In this document: piece by piece, positions 1 through 6,680 of the stretch | How positions within the stretch are numbered: the stretch's first letter is position 1 | How the letters are laid out: each line of letters begins with the position of its first letter | Assembly (NCBI GenBank): GCA_039183635.1 | Contig: JBCDBL010000103.1 | Location: 1-15,774 of the forward strand | Direction: 5' to 3' | Length of the DNA stretch: 15,774 nt | Source: JBCDBL01 sp039183635 | Lineage (GTDB): Bacteria > Pseudomonadota > Alphaproteobacteria > Caulobacterales > Parvularculaceae | Translations under genes and position numbers: made by a program | Notes under the pieces: model-generated | The model's database searches: none | What the model was told of the DNA's origin: nothing | Seen by the model: only the letters and a program-made list of their open reading frames with translations

Positions 1-234
1 ATAATGGTAATTTTCCGTTGACGGCGGATAGTGGACAGTCGATTTTGAAGGAACGTACGTTTCAGGCCATTTGGTGAAAAAGAAGGGCGGATCGCGATCC
101 GGATCTTTTCCCATCTCACGGGCATGCGCGGCATAATTGCGACCGACACAGTAAATACGACGAATGGGGAATACATCATCCGTGCCGGCGATTTCCGCCA
201 ACGTTGGCTCCAAAACCTCAAATACAGCAGTCAA
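1..234 (-). CDS. Fumarylacetoacetate hydrolase (FAH) family protein, fumarylpyruvate hydrolase-like, partial
   Basis: Only the first 78 codons are present; the gene continues past the left edge. The translation contains FPIRRIYCVGRNYAAHAREM at about residues 22-41, then DPPFFFTK and YPPSTENYHY. This is the signature N-terminus of FAH-fold hydrolases of the NagK (fumarylpyruvate hydrolase) and YcgM type. These metal-dependent cytosolic enzymes hydrolyse a C-C bond in beta-diketo acids, for example fumarylpyruvate to fumarate and pyruvate. I chose a TTG start (rc of 232-234) because GAGGAG lies 9 nt upstream and no in-frame ATG or GTG precedes the conserved region. It follows the P450 gene after about 60 bp with no visible terminator, so it is probably the fifth gene of the gentisate-type operon. 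The metal-ligand region lies off the window, so the exact substrate cannot be tested here. Confidence 0.85.
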   Translation of the reverse strand, partial: MTAVFEVLEPTLAEIAGTDDVFPIRRIYCVGRNYAAHAREMGKDPDRDPPFFFTKWPETYVPSKSTVHYPPSTENYHY

Positions 235-294
235 AATCCTGATCTCCTCAATAATGCGCCCCAATTGAGATATAGAGGCGGCCTCGATTTAAAC

Positions 295-1527
295 TTATCT
301 AACGCGGACGGGCATCCTCTGCAGCCCTCTAAAACGCGCGTTACGATTGAATTCGGGTTCCGCCGTCTTCTCTATTTCTGGAAAAGCGGTGAAAAGCTTC
401 GGGAACATTTCGCCAATTTGCATCTTCGCCAAAAGTCTGCCGATGCAAAGATGCACGCCGGCGCCAAAAGAAAAGTGCCGATTTGGGGTACGCCTCAGAT
501 TGAGAGAATTCGCACCCTCGAACTTGCTCTCGTCACGATTGGCGGAAGCGGGACACAAAATAACCTCAGTTTCAGCGGGCAGAGTTTCACCGCTTGGCAA
601 CTCCACAGGCTTGGATGTGCGGCGGCCCTGCAATTGTATGGGCGTAATAAACCGAATGAGTTCATCAGCAGCGGTATTGCCGATATCCGGATTATCACGG
701 AAATCGACAAGACTGTCCCGGTCCTCCAACAATGCATTCAATCCGACACTCATCGTGTTTGTCGTTGTCTCATGCCCACCGTTCAACAACACGATGCACA
801 TATGCAAAATTTCGTCTTCGGAGATTTCACCGCCCCCCTGCTTCGCCGCAAGCAAAGTCGACAGAATGTCAGTATCGGGATCTAAATCGCGTTTTTCTCG
901 CTCCCGCAGGTGAAACCGCAAATACTCCTTAAATTCTGCGACGGCCGCGTGGCCGTCGGCGACAACATCATCCGAAACGTTGGGGTTTAGGGGGAAAATC
1001 ACCTTCATGCCAAGCGCATGAAGGCGCGCGCGATCTGATTTCGGAACACCGAGAATACGGCAGATCACGGTCATGGGGATTTGAAATGCAAAATCCTTGA
1101 CGAAATCAAACGTTTCACGCTCGCGCGCCTCCGCGATCATTTGATCGATCAGATCTGATACGAACGCCTCTAGAACCTTCAAATTACGACGCGAGAAAAA
1201 GGGGTTCACCATCATTCGCAATCGATCATGGTCCGGTGGATCGCGAAACAGCATCGTATGCGTATGATGTTCCAAAAGCGGTCCTGGTCCGAACTTCTCG
1301 GAGAACATTTCGCTCTTATCAACGGAATTTTCAATGTCCCACCATACGACATGAACATCCTCGTACCGCGTCAGCAAGACCGTGCCATCGGCGTTACGAT
1401 GAACAGGATCATAGGCGCGGAGGGTTGCGAACCAATCATAAGGCGCCGCGTAGTAATCTTCGGGAAGATCGAACAGATTAAACGCTTTGGCGGCTTCTGC
1501 GGTTTTTGCTCCAGTCGCATTGATCAT
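295..1527 (-). CDS. Cytochrome P450 monooxygenase
   Basis: This is a soluble bacterial P450 of about 410 residues, full length for the family. In the longer reading (start 1566) the landmarks are the I-helix GGHETTT at residues 263-269, the K-helix ExxR at E302-R305, and the heme-binding loop FSFGAGVHLCIG with heme-ligand Cys374. I prefer the ATG at 1525-1527, which removes 13 residues, because GGAGG sits 7 nt upstream. The upstream ATG at 1566 has no comparable site and overlaps the dioxygenase gene by 11 bp. With the shorter start the gap to the dioxygenase stop is 28 bp, so they are co-transcribed. Between a gentisate-type dioxygenase and an FAH hydrolase, the inferred job is ring hydroxylation that supplies the ring-cleavage substrate. 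Class I bacterial P450s need a ferredoxin and a reductase; neither is encoded in this window. Substrate is unknown. Confidence 0.93.
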   Translation of the reverse strand: MINATGAKTAEAAKAFNLFDLPEDYYAAPYDWFATLRAYDPVHRNADGTVLLTRYEDVHVVWWDIENSVDKSEMFSEKFGPGPLLEHHTHTMLFRDPPDHDRLRMMVNPFFSRRNLKVLEAFVSDLIDQMIAEARERETFDFVKDFAFQIPMTVICRILGVPKSDRARLHALGMKVIFPLNPNVSDDVVADGHAAVAEFKEYLRFHLREREKRDLDPDTDILSTLLAAKQGGGEISEDEILHMCIVLLNGGHETTTNTMSVGLNALLEDRDSLVDFRDNPDIGNTAADELIRFITPIQLQGRRTSKPVELPSGETLPAETEVILCPASANRDESKFEGANSLNLRRTPNRHFSFGAGVHLCIGRLLAKMQIGEMFPKLFTAFPEIEKTAEPEFNRNARFRGLQRMPVRVR

Positions 1528-1555
1528 AAGGTTGCCTCCAGGGTCCCTAAATACT

Positions 1556-2590
1556 TTAATGCCCATGACCGGCGTTGCCGGCTTTTTCCCGGAACAAGCC
1601 TAGCTTTTCCTGGGCGGAGCGATCGGAAAATGAAAATATGAAAGAGCTTTCATACGCTTCAACCTCCACCTCCGCCCATGTCGGGGAAACAAAAACATCG
1701 TTTACGCCCCAATTAAAACTTTCATCGCCGATGCGGACGTGCCCGGCGCCTTCGGTCGCGACCCAAACGCGGCTTTCGCTGGAACGATAGACCTGCGTTT
1801 TAAAGCCCTTCGGCAAATGGCTCATATACGCGGCAATTGTCGGCATCGGCCAATCGCCGGTGTTCGGATTTACGTATTTCAGGCGGTGACCGTGATAAGG
1901 GTTCGGTTCTTCCCACGAAGCCAGGCCAGACAGCGCCTCTTTAGCGGTTTCATATTTATAGGCGAAGACAGGAGAAGAAGCTTCTGCCCACCGATCATCA
2001 ACCGGCGCAAGACCGGAGCCGTAACGCCATGCCGCGTCTCCTTCAGGGCGTGCCAGCGTCTGTTTCATCTCATCATGCCGCTCAGAAAAGGCTGCCTTGA
2101 ACACGTCGACGATCGGAATGTCGAGGCCGTCGAGCCATATGACGTTTTCCTTCGAATCGTTGCCATGGTCGTGCCAACGCCAGCAGGGCGTAATGATGAA
2201 ATCGCCGGGGCGCATCGTCGCCCGCTCTCCGTCAACCGCGGTAAAGGCGCCCTCCCCGTCAAGCACATAGCGCAGGGCCGATTGGGTGTGCCGATGGGCC
2301 GGCGCGGTCTCTCCGGGCAAAATGAGCTGTAAGCCCGCATATAGGCTGTCGGCGATCTTCGACTGTCCGCGCATGGCTGGATTTTCTAAAATCAAAACAC
2401 GGCGCTCCGCCTCTTCCGCCGTGATAAGTTCGCCGGCCTTCCGCAAGAGTTGCGCCGCTTCAGAGAACCGCCATATGGCGGGAACAGCTTCAGGAACGGG
2501 CGTGCGCGTCACAAGTTTAGCAAGCACGTCCCAAAGAGGCGCCATATCGCTTTTGCTTATCTTCTGGCGAAACGCATCAAGATTAGTCAC
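1556..2590 (-). CDS. Gentisate 1,2-dioxygenase-type bicupin ring-cleavage dioxygenase
   Basis: This 344-residue protein has the two-cupin layout and usual length of gentisate 1,2-dioxygenases and the related salicylate and 1-hydroxy-2-naphthoate dioxygenases. The N-terminal cupin carries APAHRHTQSALR (His99, His101), then DGEGAFTAVDGER, GDFIITPCWRWHDHGN (His140) and WLDGLDIP. The His99/101/140 spacing matches the Fe(II) ligand pattern known for the family. The C-terminal cupin (about residues 210-325) lacks an obvious HxH triad, as expected. These enzymes insert O2 between the carboxyl-bearing and hydroxyl-bearing ring carbons, giving maleylpyruvate from gentisate. The start is GTG, with GGAGG 5 nt upstream. 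It lies 14 bp after the MarR gene and 28 bp before the P450 gene. The adjacent FAH gene supports a gentisate-like route, but chlorinated or alkylated gentisates or salicylates remain possible. Confidence 0.93.
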   Translation of the reverse strand: MTNLDAFRQKISKSDMAPLWDVLAKLVTRTPVPEAVPAIWRFSEAAQLLRKAGELITAEEAERRVLILENPAMRGQSKIADSLYAGLQLILPGETAPAHRHTQSALRYVLDGEGAFTAVDGERATMRPGDFIITPCWRWHDHGNDSKENVIWLDGLDIPIVDVFKAAFSERHDEMKQTLARPEGDAAWRYGSGLAPVDDRWAEASSPVFAYKYETAKEALSGLASWEEPNPYHGHRLKYVNPNTGDWPMPTIAAYMSHLPKGFKTQVYRSSESRVWVATEGAGHVRIGDESFNWGVNDVFVSPTWAEVEVEAYESSFIFSFSDRSAQEKLGLFREKAGNAGHGH

Positions 2591-2604
2591 ATAGACCTCC
2601 GCTA

Positions 2605-3114
2605 TTATCCTTGAACATCGTCTAATGCATGCGTGTTTTGGCGCACCGCAGGCGGTGTTTTATGGGGCGCGCGACTGAGGTCGTTGTTCAACGATGCAAA
2701 CTCGACCAACAAATCAATCAATCGCCGTCGGCGGTCGGGGGACAACCGCTCCATCATGCGCTCCTCAAGATTGTCGGAGCACGCGTTCAACGCAGGAAGA
2801 AGATTGCGGCCCTTGCTCGTCAACCGCAGCAACTTTCGGCGTTGATCCGCTTTATCGGAAGACATGGAAACAAGACCGCGCTCAACCAATCGACTGACAA
2901 AGCGCGTACATGACGGCTTATCGACAGCAGCTATGCCAGCCGCAGTGCTTAAATCAACTTCGTCAAGCGCCTCAACTGTTCGTAAAATAACGTACTGAAC
3001 AGGCGATATATCGTATACGGCGAACTCATCTTCAAACAAAGACATATGAATCTGGTGCGCGCGCCGGATAAGATGTCCTGGATGGACAAAAACGTCATCA
3101 AGCTTATTGGTCAT
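2605..3114 (-). CDS. MarR-family transcriptional regulator
   Basis: This is a protein of about 169 residues with the winged-helix layout of MarR proteins: a dimerising N-terminal helix (HPGHLIRRAHQIH), a recognition region with AAVDKPSCTRFVSRLVERGL, and a wing with SSDKADQRRKLLRLTSKGR. MarR regulators of aromatic catabolism usually repress their operon until a pathway acid or CoA thioester binds. I chose the ATG at 3112-3114, which has GAGG 9 nt upstream and lies 11 nt after the reductase stop. A TTG at 3129 overlapping that stop as TTGA is possible but has no ribosome-binding site. The gene sits inside the operon as second gene, and a palindrome overlapping the operon promoter (4232-4251) is its likely target, so it would regulate itself along with the enzymes. 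The inducer is unknown. Confidence 0.92.
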   Translation of the reverse strand: MTNKLDDVFVHPGHLIRRAHQIHMSLFEDEFAVYDISPVQYVILRTVEALDEVDLSTAAGIAAVDKPSCTRFVSRLVERGLVSMSSDKADQRRKLLRLTSKGRNLLPALNACSDNLEERMMERLSPDRRRRLIDLLVEFASLNNDLSRAPHKTPPAVRQNTHALDDVQG

Positions 3115-3125
3115 AAAAAGCACCC

Positions 3126-4196
3126 TCAAACATAATCAGCGACACAAGGTCTATCCCCGGCATGAGCGGCGCTTAGAAGCTTCACCATTGATTCCATATC
3201 TATGGCTCGCGGATTACGCGGCGCCTTTTTCACAATCGCCTCCGCAGCCTTCTCTACCCCATCCCCAGGCATCCCAAGCGCTGCAAGGCTCGTCGGCGCG
3301 TTTATGGATTGCGCGAGACTATAAAGGCCGACGCCGGGATCATCGGCGCCAAGCGCGTCGCACACCGCCGCAGCAGCCTCCGGGGCGGCCGGAGCGTTAT
3401 AAGCCATGACATGGGATAATACGACGCTGTTATAATCTCCGTGCTCCAACTCAAACAGACCGCCAAGCACATGGCCAAGCGCGTGATGCAGCGCGACGCC
3501 AACCATTGACACAAGAAGGCCGCCCAAAAAGCCTGCATAAAGAGCGTCTGTCCGCGCGTTTATATCGTTAGGCTCAGAAATGGCGGCTGGAAGCGCACGT
3601 GCGTGCAATCCAATCGCTTTCACTGCCAAATCGAATGCAATCGGATTGGGCGCTGCAGGATAAAGCGCTTCAACGGCATGGGCGAGGCTGTTCATACCTG
3701 TCGCGGCGGTCTGGTGCACCGGCAAGTCCCGCGTTAGCTCAGGATCGTAAATAACCATGTCCGGAATCGCAGCCGGATCGACGCGTGTTTTCTTCTGTCC
3801 ATCAATTTTCCGGCCATAAATCGGCGTCATCTCCGACCCTGAATAGGTTGTCGGTACGGCGATGAATTTCGCGCCATGCTCAGCCTTTAGGATTTTACCT
3901 ATCCCAAGCGTCGAGCCGCCTCCCACGGCGACGACAACATCCGCTTTGACCTCAGCATAAGTCTGTACAGCGGCATCAACCACGGGCTGCGGACAGTGAG
4001 ACTGCGCGCCATCAAAAAGCGCAACTTCCCTGGGCCCCAGCCGGTCGCGGATATACCGATAGCGATCTGCGCCTTTTTTTGTACAGACAAATAAAACATT
4101 GTCCGCATCGATCTCATCAAGCGCGTCGACAATTGACGCCGCCTGCCCGACTTCAAACCTCACATTGCTCTGAAACGACTTGTGTATGAAACGCAT
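3126..4196 (-). CDS. Maleylacetate reductase-type iron-containing alcohol dehydrogenase
   Basis: This 356-residue protein matches the usual length of maleylacetate reductases, which reduce maleylacetate to 3-oxoadipate with NAD(P)H and can also release halide from 2-chloromaleylacetate. Visible landmarks are the nucleotide-binding loop VAVGGGSTLGIGK (about 89-101), VPTTYSGSEMTPIYG (114-128), the MNSLAHAVEALY helix with His173 (168-179), NPIAFDLA (184-191), and the histidine-rich LHHALGHVLGG (236-246), followed by AYNAPAAPEA. These are family hallmarks. It is the first gene of the MarR operon and is directly preceded by the promoter and palindrome. A maleylacetate reductase is normally paired with hydroxyquinol or chlorocatechol cleavage, not gentisate cleavage, so its substrate here is open. 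The start is an ATG at 4194-4196 with only a weak upstream GGGGA at long spacing. Confidence 0.88.
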   Translation of the reverse strand: MRFIHKSFQSNVRFEVGQAASIVDALDEIDADNVLFVCTKKGADRYRYIRDRLGPREVALFDGAQSHCPQPVVDAAVQTYAEVKADVVVAVGGGSTLGIGKILKAEHGAKFIAVPTTYSGSEMTPIYGRKIDGQKKTRVDPAAIPDMVIYDPELTRDLPVHQTAATGMNSLAHAVEALYPAAPNPIAFDLAVKAIGLHARALPAAISEPNDINARTDALYAGFLGGLLVSMVGVALHHALGHVLGGLFELEHGDYNSVVLSHVMAYNAPAAPEAAAAVCDALGADDPGVGLYSLAQSINAPTSLAALGMPGDGVEKAAEAIVKKAPRNPRAIDMESMVKLLSAAHAGDRPCVADYV

Positions 4197-4231
4197 CGAT
4201 ATGATTTAAATCCCCAGCCCAAAAGCCAATT

Positions 4232-4251
4232 ATATTTAGCATACTAAATAT
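4232..4251. promoter_or_regulatory. Candidate MarR operator palindrome
   Basis: The sequence ATATTTAGCATACTAAATAT has perfect 8-bp inverted arms around a 4-bp CATA centre. The length and the TTAGnnnnCTAA core resemble operators of MarR-type aromatic-catabolism repressors. It covers the -10 box and likely transcription start of the operon that encodes the MarR protein. I saw no second copy elsewhere in the window. That MarR binds it is inference. Confidence 0.65.
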
Positions 4252-4269
4252 TGGAGTTCGAATTGTCAA
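4241..4269 (-). promoter_or_regulatory. Sigma70-type promoter of the reductase-MarR-dioxygenase-P450 operon
   Basis: On the minus strand a consensus -35 box TTGACA (4269 to 4264) is followed after exactly 17 bp by TAGTAT (4246 to 4241), a 4/6 match to TATAAT. Transcription would start near 4234, leaving a leader of about 40 nt before the reductase ATG. Position, spacing and orientation all fit the five-gene operon. The -10 box lies within the 4232-4251 palindrome, which suits steric repression. Confidence 0.7.
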
Positions 4270-4472
4270 ACCGAACAAAATACAGCTGCATGTCGCAAAC
4301 GCTGGCTAAGCCAGTAGGCAAACATGAAAACCGGTCATAAGAGACATGCGAACGCCGCATCCCCAAACAGCCGCTTTTTGTTCAGCTACTCTGAACTTTG
4401 TTTGCGCAGGCGCTTCTATACCAACAAGGCGCCCCTCAAGGACGGATAGAACTATATTTTCATCTTGTATAA
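4270..4472. other. Intergenic region with two perfect inverted repeats
   Basis: This 203-bp stretch lies between the hydrolase stop and the operon promoter and shows no credible ORF. It holds CTGGCTAAGCCAG at 4302-4314 (6-bp arms, 1-nt centre), about 40 bp upstream of the -35 box, and GTTCAG-ctact-CTGAAC at 4380-4396, which on the plus strand is followed by TTTGTTT. The second could form a small hairpin, but its T-rich side points away from both flanking minus-strand genes, so I do not call it a terminator. Either repeat could be a protein-binding site. Confidence 0.4.
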
Positions 4473-5363
4473 TCACCGCGCCGCAAAAGCGCTAAGGTCA
4501 GCGTTGAACCGCTCCGAAGCCTCCAGAAACGGCGCATGCCCAACGCCGTCATAAATCTTCAGAACTGTATCGTGCTTAAGCCCAGCTGTATGTCGCGCCA
4601 AGTCAGATGTAAGAACAGGGTCCTTTGCACCGTGGATGACCATCAACGGCGCAGTAAGGCGATCCAACACATTCCGATGGTCCGCCGTCCGGCCAGCAAT
4701 AGCGCGACGCACATAGGGCGGGGTCATAAGGCTTGCGCGAAACAAGGACTTCACCTCATCGGGCGACACCTTATCAGCCGGCATATTTTCCACAAACGCC
4801 AAAGACGCCTCAAATTGCGTTGAAAGTTCGTCGCTGAGCATACCGTAAAGGTGTAGCGCACCGGCGCCAAAAAACTCTTCAGATATATTCGTGTGCAAAG
4901 CACCGCTAACGAGCACGACGCCTGACAGGTTATTATCACCATAAAAGGCGAGATAATCACCGACAATAATGGCGCCGTAAGACCAGCCGACGAGAATAGG
5001 CCGCTTAAGACCGAACGCCTTTATGACAGCGCTGACATCTTCCGCCATAGTCCTTGAGTCTTGATAGGATTTGACGTCATAAGTTTTTTCAGAATTGCCA
5101 TGCCCCCGCAAATCCATAGCAACGACATGCTTGTCCTGCGCAAAAGCACTGTCATACTGCAACGACCATGCGGCGTGACTTTGGGATAATCCGTGAATAA
5201 AAAGAAAAGACGGGCCGTCGCGCGGCCCTGCTTCTGTGGCGAAAATCTGCACCCCATCGAAACTGGATACATACCGTCCAAACGGATCAGAAGCAGACGG
5301 ATCCGCATTTGCGCCAAACGACAGCGCGAAAAAACCCGCGACCAAAACACCTAAGCGCAGCAT
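4473..5363 (-). CDS. Exported alpha/beta-fold hydrolase
   Basis: This is a 296-residue alpha/beta hydrolase. The ATG at 5361-5363 is preferred over an in-frame start at 5420, because AAGGA lies 7 nt upstream and because it opens directly onto a signal peptide (MLRLGVLVAGFFALSFGANA). In this numbering the oxyanion motif FLFIHGLSQS has His57, the nucleophile elbow GWSYGA has Ser128, and Asp248 in GAKDPV and His276 in GVGHAPF complete the triad. DLRGHGNSEK also matches the fold. It probably acts in the periplasm as an esterase, lactonase or related hydrolase; the substrate cannot be read from sequence. It follows the racemase-family gene after about 100 bp on the same strand and may be co-transcribed or have its own promoter. 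Confidence 0.85.
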   Translation of the reverse strand: MLRLGVLVAGFFALSFGANADPSASDPFGRYVSSFDGVQIFATEAGPRDGPSFLFIHGLSQSHAAWSLQYDSAFAQDKHVVAMDLRGHGNSEKTYDVKSYQDSRTMAEDVSAVIKAFGLKRPILVGWSYGAIIVGDYLAFYGDNNLSGVVLVSGALHTNISEEFFGAGALHLYGMLSDELSTQFEASLAFVENMPADKVSPDEVKSLFRASLMTPPYVRRAIAGRTADHRNVLDRLTAPLMVIHGAKDPVLTSDLARHTAGLKHDTVLKIYDGVGHAPFLEASERFNADLSAFAAR

Positions 5364-5467
5364 ATAATAATCCTTATACAGTTTTATTTTTTGCACTACG
5401 ATACATCCTAAAAAAGCCATATGATCGGCAGATGGTTTGCGTCTATGCCTGCAGACAAAACATTCAA

Positions 5468-6157
5468 TTACGTCGTTGCAAGCGCCGCATCCATTATTGC
5501 TCTTGCATGAACCTCAGCTGAGTTAATCAAAGGAATGTCAACCGCAGCATCTGCAAAAGCATACCCCAGCTCAGTCGAGCCCAATAAAACTGCATCAACG
5601 TTTGATTTTTTGAACTCAGAAATCATAGATGCAAGGCGTTGAGATGAAGACTGACCAACCGCCTGCTGCGGCAACTCACTCATAATTACAGCGTTCAGTA
5701 CGTCTATGTCATCGGCTGAGGGCGCCAACAGTTCAAACCAACCATCCGGATTAAAACGCTCCGCAAAAAAGCCGCTGTTTAAAACATGCCCTGTGCCCAA
5801 AAGACCGACCTTCCTGAAGTTCACTTCTTTCATATGAGAGCGAAGCGCATCGGCGATATGCAAAAACTCAACGTCTTGCCACTCAAATTCTCCAAGAAAC
5901 ATATGCCCGGTACTGGACCCGACAGCGATGACATCCGCTCCCGCCTGAATAAGAACGTGTGCAGCATCCGCCATCATTGCACAAACCGTCTCAGCCTGTG
6001 CGGCGTGTGCGAGCACATCCTGAAAGTTGAAGGAGCGCAGGATTATGTCGGCCGACGCGGCGCCGCCAAGCCTTTTGTTGGCTTCAGCATTTAACGTTTC
6101 ATAATATGCAGCCGTCCCAAGCCAGCTTATTCCGCCGATCAAACCAATTCTCTTCAT
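5468..6157 (-). CDS. Aspartate/glutamate racemase-family protein lacking both catalytic cysteines
   Basis: The 229-residue protein starts with MKRIGLIGGISWLGTAAYYE, the typical opening of YgeA/AspR-type racemases, and has the family's usual length and two-domain pattern. In active members one cysteine sits in a GAD-x-I-x-x-C-x-N-T-M-H segment and another in a GCTE motif. Here the first region reads GADVIAVGSSTGHM, with Gly80 at the cysteine position, and the second reads LLGSTELGY, with Ser194 in place of cysteine. The only cysteine, Cys59, is in neither site. The usual two-base racemisation therefore seems impossible. It may be a binding protein, catalyse another lyase or isomerase reaction, or be degenerate. 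The reading frame is intact. AAGG or GGAG lies just upstream of the ATG. It lies 51 bp downstream of the thioesterase gene. Confidence 0.85.
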   Translation of the reverse strand: MKRIGLIGGISWLGTAAYYETLNAEANKRLGGAASADIILRSFNFQDVLAHAAQAETVCAMMADAAHVLIQAGADVIAVGSSTGHMFLGEFEWQDVEFLHIADALRSHMKEVNFRKVGLLGTGHVLNSGFFAERFNPDGWFELLAPSADDIDVLNAVIMSELPQQAVGQSSSQRLASMISEFKKSNVDAVLLGSTELGYAFADAAVDIPLINSAEVHARAIMDAALATT

Positions 6158-6208
6158 CCAACCTTAACTCCAAACCCTTTGAACGGTAAGAACGCAAAAA
6201 TACCGACC

Positions 6209-6634
6209 TCAGCCCTGCCGCGTGCTGTATTCCGTACGTCCAATCGCAACCAAAACACCGTCATCGTTGACAACGTCTACATCAGCAATTCCCACAGATT
6301 TTCCAATACGGCGCACGAGGGCCGTAGCGGTCGCTGTCGTGTCAACAACCGGACGGAGATAATTCGTAGAAAAAGCAATAGTCGGAAGCCCCCGGCCACC
6401 GAGCGCCAATCCAACCGCAAAGCAACCGGCTGTATCGATCAAGGAAGCGATCGGCCCGCCGTGCATCTGGCGCGCGCCCGCCTGACGTTCTGCAAGATCC
6501 GTCATCGGCATGCGCAACACCAGGCGCTGGGGCGTTTCATCCGGCGCCCACGCCACAGCTTGCATCTGAAGCGCCTTGATGAAAGGTGATTTGTCAAGCA
6601 TAGACTGAATTTCATCCACTGTGAACGTTGTCAT
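6209..6634 (-). CDS. PaaI-type hotdog-fold thioesterase
   Basis: This 141-residue protein is a single hotdog domain. QMHGGPIASLIDTAGCFA at about 57-73 has the HGG...D signature, with His58 and Asp67 at the same 9-residue spacing as the catalytic region of PaaI enzymes, and NYLRPV follows near 91. Such enzymes are cytosolic tetramers that release CoA from aromatic or medium-chain acyl-CoA. An in-frame extension to 6724 exists but would overlap the upstream gene. The ATG at 6632-6634 gives the normal family length. The 12 bp just upstream of it (6635-6646, AGAGATATCTCT) are a perfect palindrome that includes the only purine-rich ribosome-binding candidate. Salvage of stalled acyl-CoA intermediates would suit this catabolic neighbourhood, but the substrate is unknown. 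Confidence 0.88.
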   Translation of the reverse strand: MTTFTVDEIQSMLDKSPFIKALQMQAVAWAPDETPQRLVLRMPMTDLAERQAGARQMHGGPIASLIDTAGCFAVGLALGGRGLPTIAFSTNYLRPVVDTTATATALVRRIGKSVGIADVDVVNDDGVLVAIGRTEYSTRQG

Positions 6635-6680
6635 AGAGATATCTCTGCCCGCAATTTCAATAAAAGGATTTGCATAGCGC

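Noticed and set aside
124..913. Long plus-strand open frames opposite the P450 and FAH genes
   Set aside because: They are antisense to well-supported proteins, show no recognisable domains, and have low-complexity Arg/Ser-rich composition typical of shadow frames.
4380..4396. Hairpin GTTCAG-N5-CTGAAC as a terminator for the exported hydrolase
   Set aside because: The following T-rich run is on the plus strand, the wrong direction for the minus-strand hydrolase; kept only as an inverted repeat.
5400..5440. Possible terminator (GCC...GGC followed by T6 on the minus strand) after the racemase-family gene
   Set aside because: The stem is only about 3-4 bp, too weak to call, and it lies close to the hydrolase leader.
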